The notes under the pieces: model-generated
What the model was told of the DNA's origin: nothing
The model's database searches: none
Seen by the model: only the letters and a program-made list of their open reading frames with translations
Translations under genes and position numbers: made by a program
Origin: DASXRU01 sp039933315
GTDB taxonomy: Bacteria; Acidobacteriota; Blastocatellia; Pyrinomonadales; Pyrinomonadaceae
DNA length: 21,965 nucleotides
Assembly: GCA_039933315.1 (NCBI GenBank)
Contig: JBDTOI010000061.1
Coordinates: 1-21,965 of the forward strand
Direction of reading: 5' to 3'
Part shown: positions 15,776-21,965 of the stretch, in pieces
How the letters are laid out: every line of letters begins with the position of its first letter
How positions within the stretch are numbered: the stretch's first letter is position 1

Positions 15776-16492
15776 ATGAACTGCGAAAAATGCCGCGATT
15801 TAGTCAGCGAATTTGTTGACGGATCTCTGGGCCGGGAAGATTTCTCCACGCTCAATTCTCATTTGGAAGAATGTCTGGAATGCGCCGGTGTGCGCAACGA
15901 TCTTAATGCGATCGTCAGCTTTTGCCGCGAGCAACGCGGACAGTATGAAGCGCCGCCCAACGAGCGCGCGCTCTGGCTGCGCGTACGCAACGTCATCGAA
16001 AGCACAAGCCCTTCGGCTAAGGACCCGGGTGCGCCGGTTAAGCAAAGGACCGGCTGGTTGTCTGGCGTCAGCCATCGAAGTTGGGAGCTGAGCTTTACCC
16101 AGCTGGCCGCAGCGGTTGCGATTATTGTGGTGGTGGTTGCGCTGGCAACTACTCTGGGCATTCATCGCTTTGGCGGGACCACTTTGGGTGCAAACGGTGG
16201 CACCGCCGGGCCGGCCGTTTTGTCAAGTGGCTCTTCCTCCGCCCCCGAGGATCGCATCTGGCAGCAGCAGGCGGCGATTAACTACTGGAACCAACGAGTG
16301 GAATTGAATAAGGCCAGATGGAGTCCGCAGATGCGCGAGACCTTTGATCGTAACCTGAAGGTTATCGATCAGGCCGTCAATGATTCGCTCGCCGAGTTGC
16401 GCCGGAATCCTCATGATGAGGTTTCCGAGGAGATGCTGAACGCCGCCCTCAACGACAAGATGTCACTGCTCAGGGAGTTTGCGGATTTGTGA
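15776..16492 (+). CDS. zf-HC2 anti-sigma factor, membrane anchored
   Basis: A 238-residue single-pass protein, the likely partner of the sigma encoded upstream. The zinc-binding anti-sigma domain has Cys3, Cys6, His29, Cys33 and Cys36, with the standard HxxxCxxC at 29-36. A linker rich in Arg and Ser leads to one membrane helix (about 108-128, VAIIVVVVALATTLGI). The periplasmic part begins with a Gly/Thr-rich stretch and ends in a helical domain (about 155-238, Trp/Asn/Glu-rich, with YWNQRVELNKARW), which could be the sensor. It has one zinc module, unlike the duplicated anti-sigma of the minus-strand operon. The periplasmic helical region resembles those of Blastocatellia anti-sigmas by general feel only; no family was recognised for it. 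Confidence 0.88.
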   Translation: MNCEKCRDLVSEFVDGSLGREDFSTLNSHLEECLECAGVRNDLNAIVSFCREQRGQYEAPPNERALWLRVRNVIESTSPSAKDPGAPVKQRTGWLSGVSHRSWELSFTQLAAAVAIIVVVVALATTLGIHRFGGTTLGANGGTAGPAVLSSGSSSAPEDRIWQQQAAINYWNQRVELNKARWSPQMRETFDRNLKVIDQAVNDSLAELRRNPHDEVSEEMLNAALNDKMSLLREFADL

Positions 16493-16595
16493 GATGCAGC
16501 AGTTTTGCAGCGCCTGCTCTCCTGCGCGAACAACCTGAGGCATAGTAAAGATAATTTGGCCGGATTGTGCTCGACAACATAGACTTTTTAGTTTG

Positions 16596-17393
16596 ATGAA
16601 CCGCCCACGTACGAACATTCACTTCCTCGCCGTTCGAGGTACTGCAAACCGCGGACGCGCGGGTGCGTATTTTCTTCTTGTCGCGTCCTTGATTCTGGCC
16701 AGCGCGGCCAACGGGCTCGCCCAACAGCGAATTACGCGGCGCTACCCGGCAGGCAAGAACGTGCGCCTAGAGCTAAGGAACCTTTCGGGGACTATCACGG
16801 TCGAGACCTGGGATCGCGACGAGATCAAACTCACGGCCACGCTGGAGTCTCCTTCGGCCAAGCTGGCGCCGAGGCAAACTGACGGCAGCGTTTGTGTTGA
16901 TGTGGTGGGTGACAATCGTGGCCGCAGCGACATTGGAGACGTTAATTTCACCATCTCTGTGCCAGCCAGTTCGTCAGTAGATCTTGAAACCAAGCGGGGA
17001 AATATTACTGTCAGCAATATCCAGGGCGGGTTGGTGCGCGCGCATGTGTCTTCCGAAGGTGACATCATCCTGAGCGGTATCAACGCGGCCAGGGTGTTTG
17101 CCTCGAACACCATGGGCGATATCTTCTTTGACGGCAGGTTTACCTCCAGCGGCACATATGAGTTTAAGTCCAGTCAGGGCAATATCACACTTCGTATTCC
17201 CGCCGACTCGGCTTTTTCGCTAGTGGCCTGGACCCCGACCAAACAATTGGCCATGGGCCCCTTTTGGAACAGCAGCATGAAATCTGCCGGGGACGGTCGC
17301 AAAATCACCGGCGACGTGGGTAACGCGCAAGCCAAAGTTAGTGTCACTAACTTCCGCGGCAATATCTCCTTCTACCTACGCGAAGCAAAGTAA
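16596..17393 (+). CDS. DUF4097-type beta-helical secreted protein
   Basis: A 265-residue exported protein with a signal peptide at about 24-43 (cleavage near GLAQ). The mature part is made of short repeating beta strands (GNITVSNIQGG, GDIILSGINA, GDIFFDG, GNITLRIP, GNISFYL) typical of DUF4097 / putative adhesin proteins, which fold as a right-handed beta helix or sandwich. The N-terminal YPAGKNVRLELRNLSGTITVETWDRDEI stretch, seen in parts at about 50-76, is a common start of this family. It sits 103 nt after the anti-sigma gene, and in many genomes such genes neighbour anti-sigma or PspC genes, so a linked envelope role is likely. ATG 16596 is preferred to the adjacent TTG 16593. The ribosome site is poor. 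Confidence 0.85.
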   Translation: MNRPRTNIHFLAVRGTANRGRAGAYFLLVASLILASAANGLAQQRITRRYPAGKNVRLELRNLSGTITVETWDRDEIKLTATLESPSAKLAPRQTDGSVCVDVVGDNRGRSDIGDVNFTISVPASSSVDLETKRGNITVSNIQGGLVRAHVSSEGDIILSGINAARVFASNTMGDIFFDGRFTSSGTYEFKSSQGNITLRIPADSAFSLVAWTPTKQLAMGPFWNSSMKSAGDGRKITGDVGNAQAKVSVTNFRGNISFYLREAK

Positions 17394-17653
17394 TCCCTTC
17401 GGACTCTTGATGTGAGTCGAGACTGCTCTAAATGGCAGCCGTCCTCCGCCCTGTGCGTGGCCACCGACTGTGCCTCCTGCTCCTGAAAAATTCCCGTCAT
17501 CATTTCATCTGGCCCCGCCTGATTACGCTTGTCCGGTTTTCATCGCTCTGGTAGTACAATGAGATCGAATTGTACTCAGAACTAAAGCGAGCAATGCGGG
17601 TATTCTCAACAGGGTTGATTTCCGAATCGCCGACCTGTTTGCTTAATACCTGG

Positions 17654-18514
17654 ATGACTATGAATAAATCGTTCCTCAGGCAACTAGCGGAAAATCCCGA
17701 CTTCATCTCCGGCATTCATAACTACTGCGATCGCTGGTGCGAGCGCTGTCCATTTACCGCGCGCTGCGTAGTCTATGCGACAGAAAAGGCCGATGAGGAG
17801 ATGGACTCGGAAGTACATGACATTAACAGCGCGAAATTCTGGCAGAAGCTGGGAGATACCTTTAAGGAAGCCGGAGAAATGTTGGCGGAGTGGGCCGCAG
17901 AAGCCGGCATCGATCTCGAGGCGATTGACGTGGAAAAGGAGATGGAGCGAAATCGCGCCGATCGAGATCGGGCGGCGGCCGATGAGCTGTCTTTGCTGGC
18001 CCGAAACTACGCGGACCATGTTCAGAGTTGGTTCGAAGAACAGTTTAGGGTTGAGCGCAAGGTGCATGACGACAATGGCAGGGCCATCGATTCCCTGGAA
18101 GAAGATGTTTCGATTTTGGACGCAGTCGAAGTTATCCGCTGGTACGAATTTTTCATCGCCGCAAAGATCATGCGAGCCGTGATGGGTTCTTATGACGACG
18201 ATGTCGAAATGTCCGGTGAAGAAGACATCTTCGCCGGGGAAAACATCCTTGGAAGCAAAGATTATGAAGCCGAGGCCCTCGCGATTGTGCAGGACGATGC
18301 GGACGGATCCGCTAAGGTGGCCCTGATCGCGATCAACCGTTCCGCCAGCGCCTGGCGGATGTTGCAAAGGTCTTTGGCGGAAAAGAGCGATTCGATCATG
18401 CCTCTTCTGGCTGAGTTGGAACGACTGCGCCTCTTAACCGAGGCAACTTTCCCCCGGGCCCATGATTTCATCAGACCTGGTTTTGATGAAGAGGCGTCGC
18501 GATTTATTAGTTGA
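17654..18514 (+). CDS. Uncharacterised protein with N-terminal CX3CX2CX5C cluster
   Basis: A protein of about 286 residues that I do not recognise. Near the N-terminus, Cys25, Cys29, Cys32 and Cys38 sit in YCDRWCERCPFTARC, a CX3CX2CX5C cluster suited to zinc or an iron-sulfur centre. The rest is acidic and mostly helical. It has EKEMERNRADRDRAAADE (about 95-112), DAVEVIRWYEFFIAAKIMRAV (seen in parts, about 160-180) and a C-terminal helical region ending LLAELERLRLLTEATFP. There is no signal peptide or membrane segment, so it is cytoplasmic. ATG at 17654 is chosen over an upstream TTG at 17570 because the extra residues look unstructured; ATG 17660 is equally possible, and none has a good ribosome site. 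It precedes the OB-exonuclease gene by about 37 nt, which hints at a shared function. Confidence 0.72.
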   Translation: MTMNKSFLRQLAENPDFISGIHNYCDRWCERCPFTARCVVYATEKADEEMDSEVHDINSAKFWQKLGDTFKEAGEMLAEWAAEAGIDLEAIDVEKEMERNRADRDRAAADELSLLARNYADHVQSWFEEQFRVERKVHDDNGRAIDSLEEDVSILDAVEVIRWYEFFIAAKIMRAVMGSYDDDVEMSGEEDIFAGENILGSKDYEAEALAIVQDDADGSAKVALIAINRSASAWRMLQRSLAEKSDSIMPLLAELERLRLLTEATFPRAHDFIRPGFDEEASRFIS

Positions 18515-18551
18515 CCTGATTTCAAACCTTATCTTGCTTGGCGACCAGAAA

Positions 18552-19583
18552 ATGAAAGGCAACATACCGATTTCCGAGCTTCCGTTTGGTGAGGAAGTGT
18601 GGCTGATGCTGGCCATGACCAGCGTGCGCGAACGCCGTACCCAGCAGGGCAAACCCTTCTACGATGTCACCGCTCGCAACTCTAGCGGCACGCTTACTCT
18701 GAAAATCTGGGGCGAAGTTTTGGAAGTCTGGAAAGATCTCACACCAGGTCTCTGGGGAGTTACGGGCCGGCTGGAAACGTTTCAGGACCGACCCCAGTTC
18801 GTGGTTTCGGAATACCGTCCCATTACACTGGAACAATACCGAGAACATCAACTCGCCGATCCGGTTCTGCCGCGCGCCTACACGATGGATATTGAAACGC
18901 TGGCTCTGCCCGATTTCCGTGAGCGAGTGGGGCCGCAACTGGAGAGAATGCTGCGACTGGGCAACATGCGCTGGGAACAGCAACAGCGTTACCTCGAGGA
19001 CATCGCCGCGGAAGAAGAGCGCGTTTATCAACTAGGCTCTTTAAGCGCAACGTCAGGGCGCGTGCTGTCAATCGCGGTGCACGTAGGGCCAATCCCCGGT
19101 TTTCAACTTGAAGGATTCAAGCAGAGCGAGAGTGAACATGTCTTTGGCATAGACAGCGATGGCCAGGAGCAGGATGAGAAGCAGGCGCTGACGGCGTTTT
19201 TGGACTTACTGAAAGACTTCGATTGCGAGATGGATGAGATTGTAGGTCACAACCTCGTCGGCTTTGATCTGCCGTTTATCTTTCAGCGCTGCCTGATTAA
19301 CGGCATCTGTGTTCCCTCGCTGGTGAATCTTAGCGAGTACAACGTGCGCGGAGTCTTCGACACGATGCACCGCTGGTGGTCAGGAGCGAAACGGAACGTC
19401 AGCCTGGACGACATCGCCTGGGCGCTGGGCATTGAATCCAGCAAGACCGCAGCGGTTGAAGGCAGCAAGGTTTTTGATCTTTATTACGCCGGCAGGCTGG
19501 CTGAGATACGGGAATACAACCTCAACGACGTGCGTGTCACACGCAAGGTTTATGAACGCATGGTCGCATGTTTCGGGCGGTAA
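18552..19583 (+). CDS. OB-fold / PolB-type DEDDy 3'-5' exonuclease fusion
   Basis: A protein of about 343 residues joining a nucleic-acid-binding OB fold to a 3'-5' exonuclease of the PolB-like exo2 type (DnaQ/RNase H superfamily). The OB part (about 5-95) has EEVWLMLAMTSV, QGKPFYDVTARN, LTLKIWGE and GLWGVTGRLETF, resembling the OB fold of YhaM-type exonucleases. Exonuclease motif I is D113-I-E115, motif II is N234LVGF-D239, and motif III is Y322NLND326, so it is DEDDy and all four acidic metal ligands are present. ATG at 18552 starts just before the OB domain. An earlier ATG (18462) lies inside the previous gene and adds residues that look like a frame shadow. Neither has a good ribosome site. 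It could act on DNA or RNA. The next gene is rmuC, 81 nt on. Confidence 0.87.
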   Translation: MKGNIPISELPFGEEVWLMLAMTSVRERRTQQGKPFYDVTARNSSGTLTLKIWGEVLEVWKDLTPGLWGVTGRLETFQDRPQFVVSEYRPITLEQYREHQLADPVLPRAYTMDIETLALPDFRERVGPQLERMLRLGNMRWEQQQRYLEDIAAEEERVYQLGSLSATSGRVLSIAVHVGPIPGFQLEGFKQSESEHVFGIDSDGQEQDEKQALTAFLDLLKDFDCEMDEIVGHNLVGFDLPFIFQRCLINGICVPSLVNLSEYNVRGVFDTMHRWWSGAKRNVSLDDIAWALGIESSKTAAVEGSKVFDLYYAGRLAEIREYNLNDVRVTRKVYERMVACFGR

Positions 19584-19664
19584 TCCCGCCCCGGCCCGTT
19601 TGCGCGACGCTGTTTCATTTCCGCAACGGTTTTTGTTAGACTGTCGGCAGTCCAAAAACTAGCT

Positions 19665-21089
19665 ATGCTCACTACGATACTATTACTGTTCGCCGGCCTC
19701 GCCACAGGGGTCCTCATAACATGGTTGATTCTTCGTGAACGGCTATCTGCCCAGAATGTTGGCCTGGAAACCTCACTTTCAAAACTTGCGGCAAATGACC
19801 AGAGTATTGCGAGTCTACAAAGAGAATGCTCCGCACTGACCGCGCTACTTACCTCGGCTGAAGTTAGACTCTCTGAACAAAAGAAATCATTTGAAGAGAA
19901 GCTCGCATTCAAGGAGGTTCTCGGAACCGAGTTCAAGAATTTGGCCAATGAGATCCTTGAAGACAAAAGCAAGAGGTTCACCGAACAAAACAAACTAAAT
20001 CTAGACGCATTATTGACACCCCTCGGTAAGCAGATCCAGGAATTCAAACTAAGGGTCGATGAGGTTTATGACAAAGAATCCCAGCAGCGCGTTTCTTTGA
20101 GAGATGCCATTGAGAGCTTGCGGGGACTCAATGAAAAAATGGATCAGGATGCCATCAACCTGACCAACGCTCTGAAGGGTCAATCAAAAACCCTGGGTAA
20201 CTGGGGCGAATTTATTCTCGAGGAAATTCTCCAGAAGGCTGGGCTCATCAAAGATCGTGAATACTCAGTGCGTGAGACGTTGATCGCAGAGGATGGAAGA
20301 CGCTCTCAGCCTGATGTGTTGGTAATGCTGCCAGAGAATCGTCATTTGGTAATTGATTCCAAGATCAACTTATCTGCGTATCTACGACACTGCTCAACCG
20401 AGAACGAAGCCGAATGTGAGTTGGAGTTGAGGAAACATATAGCTGGGATCAGGGTGCATCTTAAGGAATTAGATCTGAAATCGTATCAAGATCACTACAA
20501 GCTAAACAGCCTTGATTTTGTACTGATGTTTGTTCCGCTTGAACCCGCGTTCATTGTTGCAGTGCGGCGAGACCCTACTCTGTTTGACGACGCGTTCGCG
20601 AAACGTATTGTAATTGTCTGCCCGTCGACTCTGTTGGCCACCATGCGCACCGTCCGAAATATTTGGCGGCAAGAAGATCAGAAACGCAACGTCTTGGAGA
20701 TTGCCACCCAGTCGGGTGCACTTTATGACAAATTCGTCGGCTTTGTTGAGGACTTAAAGGATATTGGCGTGAAGCTAAAGCAGACACAGGATAGCTATGA
20801 CGCCGCACACAATAAATTAACTTCGGGCAAGGGAAACTTAATTAGTCGTGCCGAACGGGTGTTGCAGTTAGGCGCAAAGGCGAGCAAGAGATTGCCACTT
20901 ACGCTTGTTGCGACCGCATTGGAGGATGAAGAGATCGGGACGACTGAGCCACTCGAGAACTTGACCCGCCCACTCAGTCTTGATGAAGGTGGGCTGTTTC
21001 CGGATCTGGTCGCCGGCGAGGTAGATGACGTGGAAGAGGAAGAGTCATTTCCGCTGCTGAGTTCGAAGAGTAAGAGTGCCAGTGACTAA
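19665..21089 (+). CDS. rmuC: DNA recombination protein RmuC
   Basis: A 474-residue protein of the RmuC family, linked to limiting inversions and handling branched or damaged DNA. An N-terminal membrane helix (about 1-22) is followed by a long coiled coil (about 28-165, rich in Ser, Glu and Lys). The RmuC domain (about 170-400) has LGNWGEFILEEILQKAGL, then PDVLVMLP and VIDSKI, the core of a PD-(D/E)XK-like nuclease fold with Asp217 and Asp231-Ser-Lys233. A C-terminal acidic tail (about 415-474) ends the protein. Length and layout match E. coli RmuC (475). Its codons look more AT-rich than those of its neighbours. An intergenic GACTG/CAGTC hairpin (19639-19652) lies 12 nt before the ATG. Its stop codon overlaps the palindromic element at 21088. 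Confidence 0.95.
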   Translation: MLTTILLLFAGLATGVLITWLILRERLSAQNVGLETSLSKLAANDQSIASLQRECSALTALLTSAEVRLSEQKKSFEEKLAFKEVLGTEFKNLANEILEDKSKRFTEQNKLNLDALLTPLGKQIQEFKLRVDEVYDKESQQRVSLRDAIESLRGLNEKMDQDAINLTNALKGQSKTLGNWGEFILEEILQKAGLIKDREYSVRETLIAEDGRRSQPDVLVMLPENRHLVIDSKINLSAYLRHCSTENEAECELELRKHIAGIRVHLKELDLKSYQDHYKLNSLDFVLMFVPLEPAFIVAVRRDPTLFDDAFAKRIVIVCPSTLLATMRTVRNIWRQEDQKRNVLEIATQSGALYDKFVGFVEDLKDIGVKLKQTQDSYDAAHNKLTSGKGNLISRAERVLQLGAKASKRLPLTLVATALEDEEIGTTEPLENLTRPLSLDEGGLFPDLVAGEVDDVEEEESFPLLSSKSKSASD

Positions 21090-21216
21090 TTTGGAGTGCG
21101 CCAGCAGAGCGAAGTGGCGACGGCGCTGTGGATGCCTTTAATACCGATCAGGACGGCCAACTAACTGGCCCAATCCAATGCGGTGTCGCGCTTCGCTTGC
21201 CACCGCACTCCAAATT
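21088..21216. repeat. Imperfect inverted-repeat (REP/MITE-like) intergenic element
   Basis: AATTTGGAGTGCG (21088-21100) is matched exactly in reverse complement by CGCACTCCAAATT (21204-21216). The match continues imperfectly inward for about 30 nt, with AGCGAAG and GCGAC shared. Each end can fold separately: CGCCA/TGGCG (21099-21103 with 21115-21119) on the left and TGCGGTG/CACCGCA (21179-21185 with 21201-21207) on the right. GGCCA/TGGCC (21155-21159 with 21166-21170) pair in the middle. This is the form of a paired REP or small non-autonomous inverted-repeat element. No coding frame is visible. It starts in the last two bases of the RmuC stop codon. Confidence 0.78.
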
Positions 21217-21273
21217 TTGGCCCGTGTCGCCGGAAAATGAATCTGTGAGATCTGCGGAAAGTACGTTTGCCTT

Positions 21274-21965
21274 TTGTCTAAAGAAATCTGGTTAGGACCG
21301 TTACTGGGCACGAACCGCGAGCGTTTGCTGGCACGATGCGCGGAGTATGTGGCGAAAGGTAAAGCGCACAAATTCCTTTACCTCGCCGCCTCCCATCCGG
21401 TACTTGAATTAGTTACAGAGAAACTGCTCGATGGCTTGCAAGTGCGCGGAGTCTGGGGTGAGTTTCCCGTATATCTTTTCCGCGGTTTTGTCCGGCGCGT
21501 GCTGGCCGGTGCCGTGACCAACGAAACCGCGCAACCAATCCCCTCACGAATTTCCATTGACCACGAAGAGCTGCCCCTCAAGCGCAGCCTGATCTCACAA
21601 ATACTCAAAGGACTGGCCGCCAGTGGTGACCTAAAAGCGCTGGCGCCACTCGTTCATCGCGACGGTTGCGTGAACAGCATTGCCACACTGATCGGAGAGA
21701 TTCAACGCGCCGGGAAGACCCCGGCTGAGTTTGCGGGAATCATTGAAGGGCGGGGGAAAGAATTGGAAGTGGGTGGTCCGAGGGTGAGTGACGGAGCCCT
21801 CCCTGACGGTCGGGCTTCTGTCGCGCGGCCGCAGATTGATTTTGATCGCGACATTGCCCTTGTTTATTCCGCGTACAGCGAAGCGCTCGATCAATTCGCC
21901 TTGACGGATGAGGATGCAGATCAATTGCGAACGCTGCAGATTCTGCGAGGTGAGCTGGCGGGAGG
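21274..21965 (+). CDS. AddB/RexB-like ATP-dependent nuclease subunit, 5' part (runs off the window)
   Basis: An open frame of about 230 codons that continues past the window end. The N-terminal part (GPLLGTNRERLLARCAEY, then HKFLYLAASHPVLELVTEKLL) and later segments (LKRSLISQILKGLAASGDL, GEIQRAGKTPAEFAGII, and DFDRDIALVYSAYSEAL followed by FALTDEDAD) resemble the helical N-terminal region of AddB, the partner of AddA in double-strand-end resection. The P-loop position reads GPLLGTNRE without the Lys of a normal Walker A, as in several RexB-type proteins. The start is probably TTG at 21274; a stop lies in frame at 21238 and there is no ATG between. A GGAAAG lies about 12 nt upstream. It lies 58 nt after the repeat element. 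The C-terminal nuclease domain is not in the window, so the assignment is moderate. Confidence 0.68.
   Translation, partial: MSKEIWLGPLLGTNRERLLARCAEYVAKGKAHKFLYLAASHPVLELVTEKLLDGLQVRGVWGEFPVYLFRGFVRRVLAGAVTNETAQPIPSRISIDHEELPLKRSLISQILKGLAASGDLKALAPLVHRDGCVNSIATLIGEIQRAGKTPAEFAGIIEGRGKELEVGGPRVSDGALPDGRASVARPQIDFDRDIALVYSAYSEALDQFALTDEDADQLRTLQILRGELAG

Noticed and set aside
17402..17418. GACTC/GAGTC hairpin after the DUF4097 gene as a terminator
   Set aside because: Only 5 bp of stem with a 7 nt loop and no T tract.
17529..17560. TTGTCC and TACAAT as a promoter for the Cys-cluster gene
   Set aside because: The spacer is 20 nt and the -35 match is weak. The -10 alone is not enough.
19639..19652. 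GACTG-TCGG-CAGTC hairpin before rmuC
   Set aside because: A 5 bp stem this short is common by chance. It is mentioned only in the rmuC entry and not called as a regulatory element.

Overview
The window looks like chromosomal DNA from a free-living, moderately GC-rich Gram-negative bacterium. My best guess is Acidobacteriota, class Blastocatellia or a relative. This is an inference from gene content: an S46 dipeptidyl-peptidase, two ECF sigma/zf-HC2 anti-sigma modules, a DUF4097-type protein, a ComM ATPase and a PolB-type exonuclease, with frequent GTG/TTG starts. No rRNA, tRNA, CRISPR array, integrase or transposase gene was seen.

Region 1 (54-6068, all minus strand) is envelope related. Read in the direction of transcription, an ECF sigma factor (GTG start, possible ECF-type promoter upstream) is followed by an anti-sigma protein whose cytoplasmic part is an internal tandem duplication of the zf-HC2 module. 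Next come a B-box/TM2/LiaF-like membrane protein and a 69-residue membrane protein. Spacings are 23 to 52 nt, so these four are probably one operon. After a 330 nt gap come a membrane-anchored M23 peptidase and a secreted S46 dipeptidyl-peptidase.

Region 2 (6274-14730, plus strand) is housekeeping: a flippase-like membrane protein (UPF0104), NrdR, Hsp20, Lon, a lytic transglycosylase with LysM repeats, and ComM. Hsp20 and Lon are 13 nt apart, and the Lon Shine-Dalgarno sequence overlaps the Hsp20 stop codon. The transglycosylase has its own recognisable promoter, a leader of about 150 nt, and a clear intrinsic terminator.

Region 3 (14987-17393, plus) is a second ECF sigma / zf-HC2 anti-sigma / DUF4097 set. 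A hairpin lies between sigma and anti-sigma, and a strong terminator-like hairpin precedes the sigma gene.

Region 4 (17654-21965, plus) is rich in nucleases and is the most unusual part. It holds an unrecognised protein with a CX3CX2CX5C cluster, an OB-fold fused to a DEDDy (PolB-type) 3'-5' exonuclease, RmuC, a 129 bp inverted-repeat element starting inside the RmuC stop codon, and the 5' part of an AddB-like gene cut by the window edge. The genes may act together in DNA end processing or repair, but only their order and orientation support this. RmuC looks more AT-rich than its neighbours and abuts the repeat element, so it could be a later arrival.
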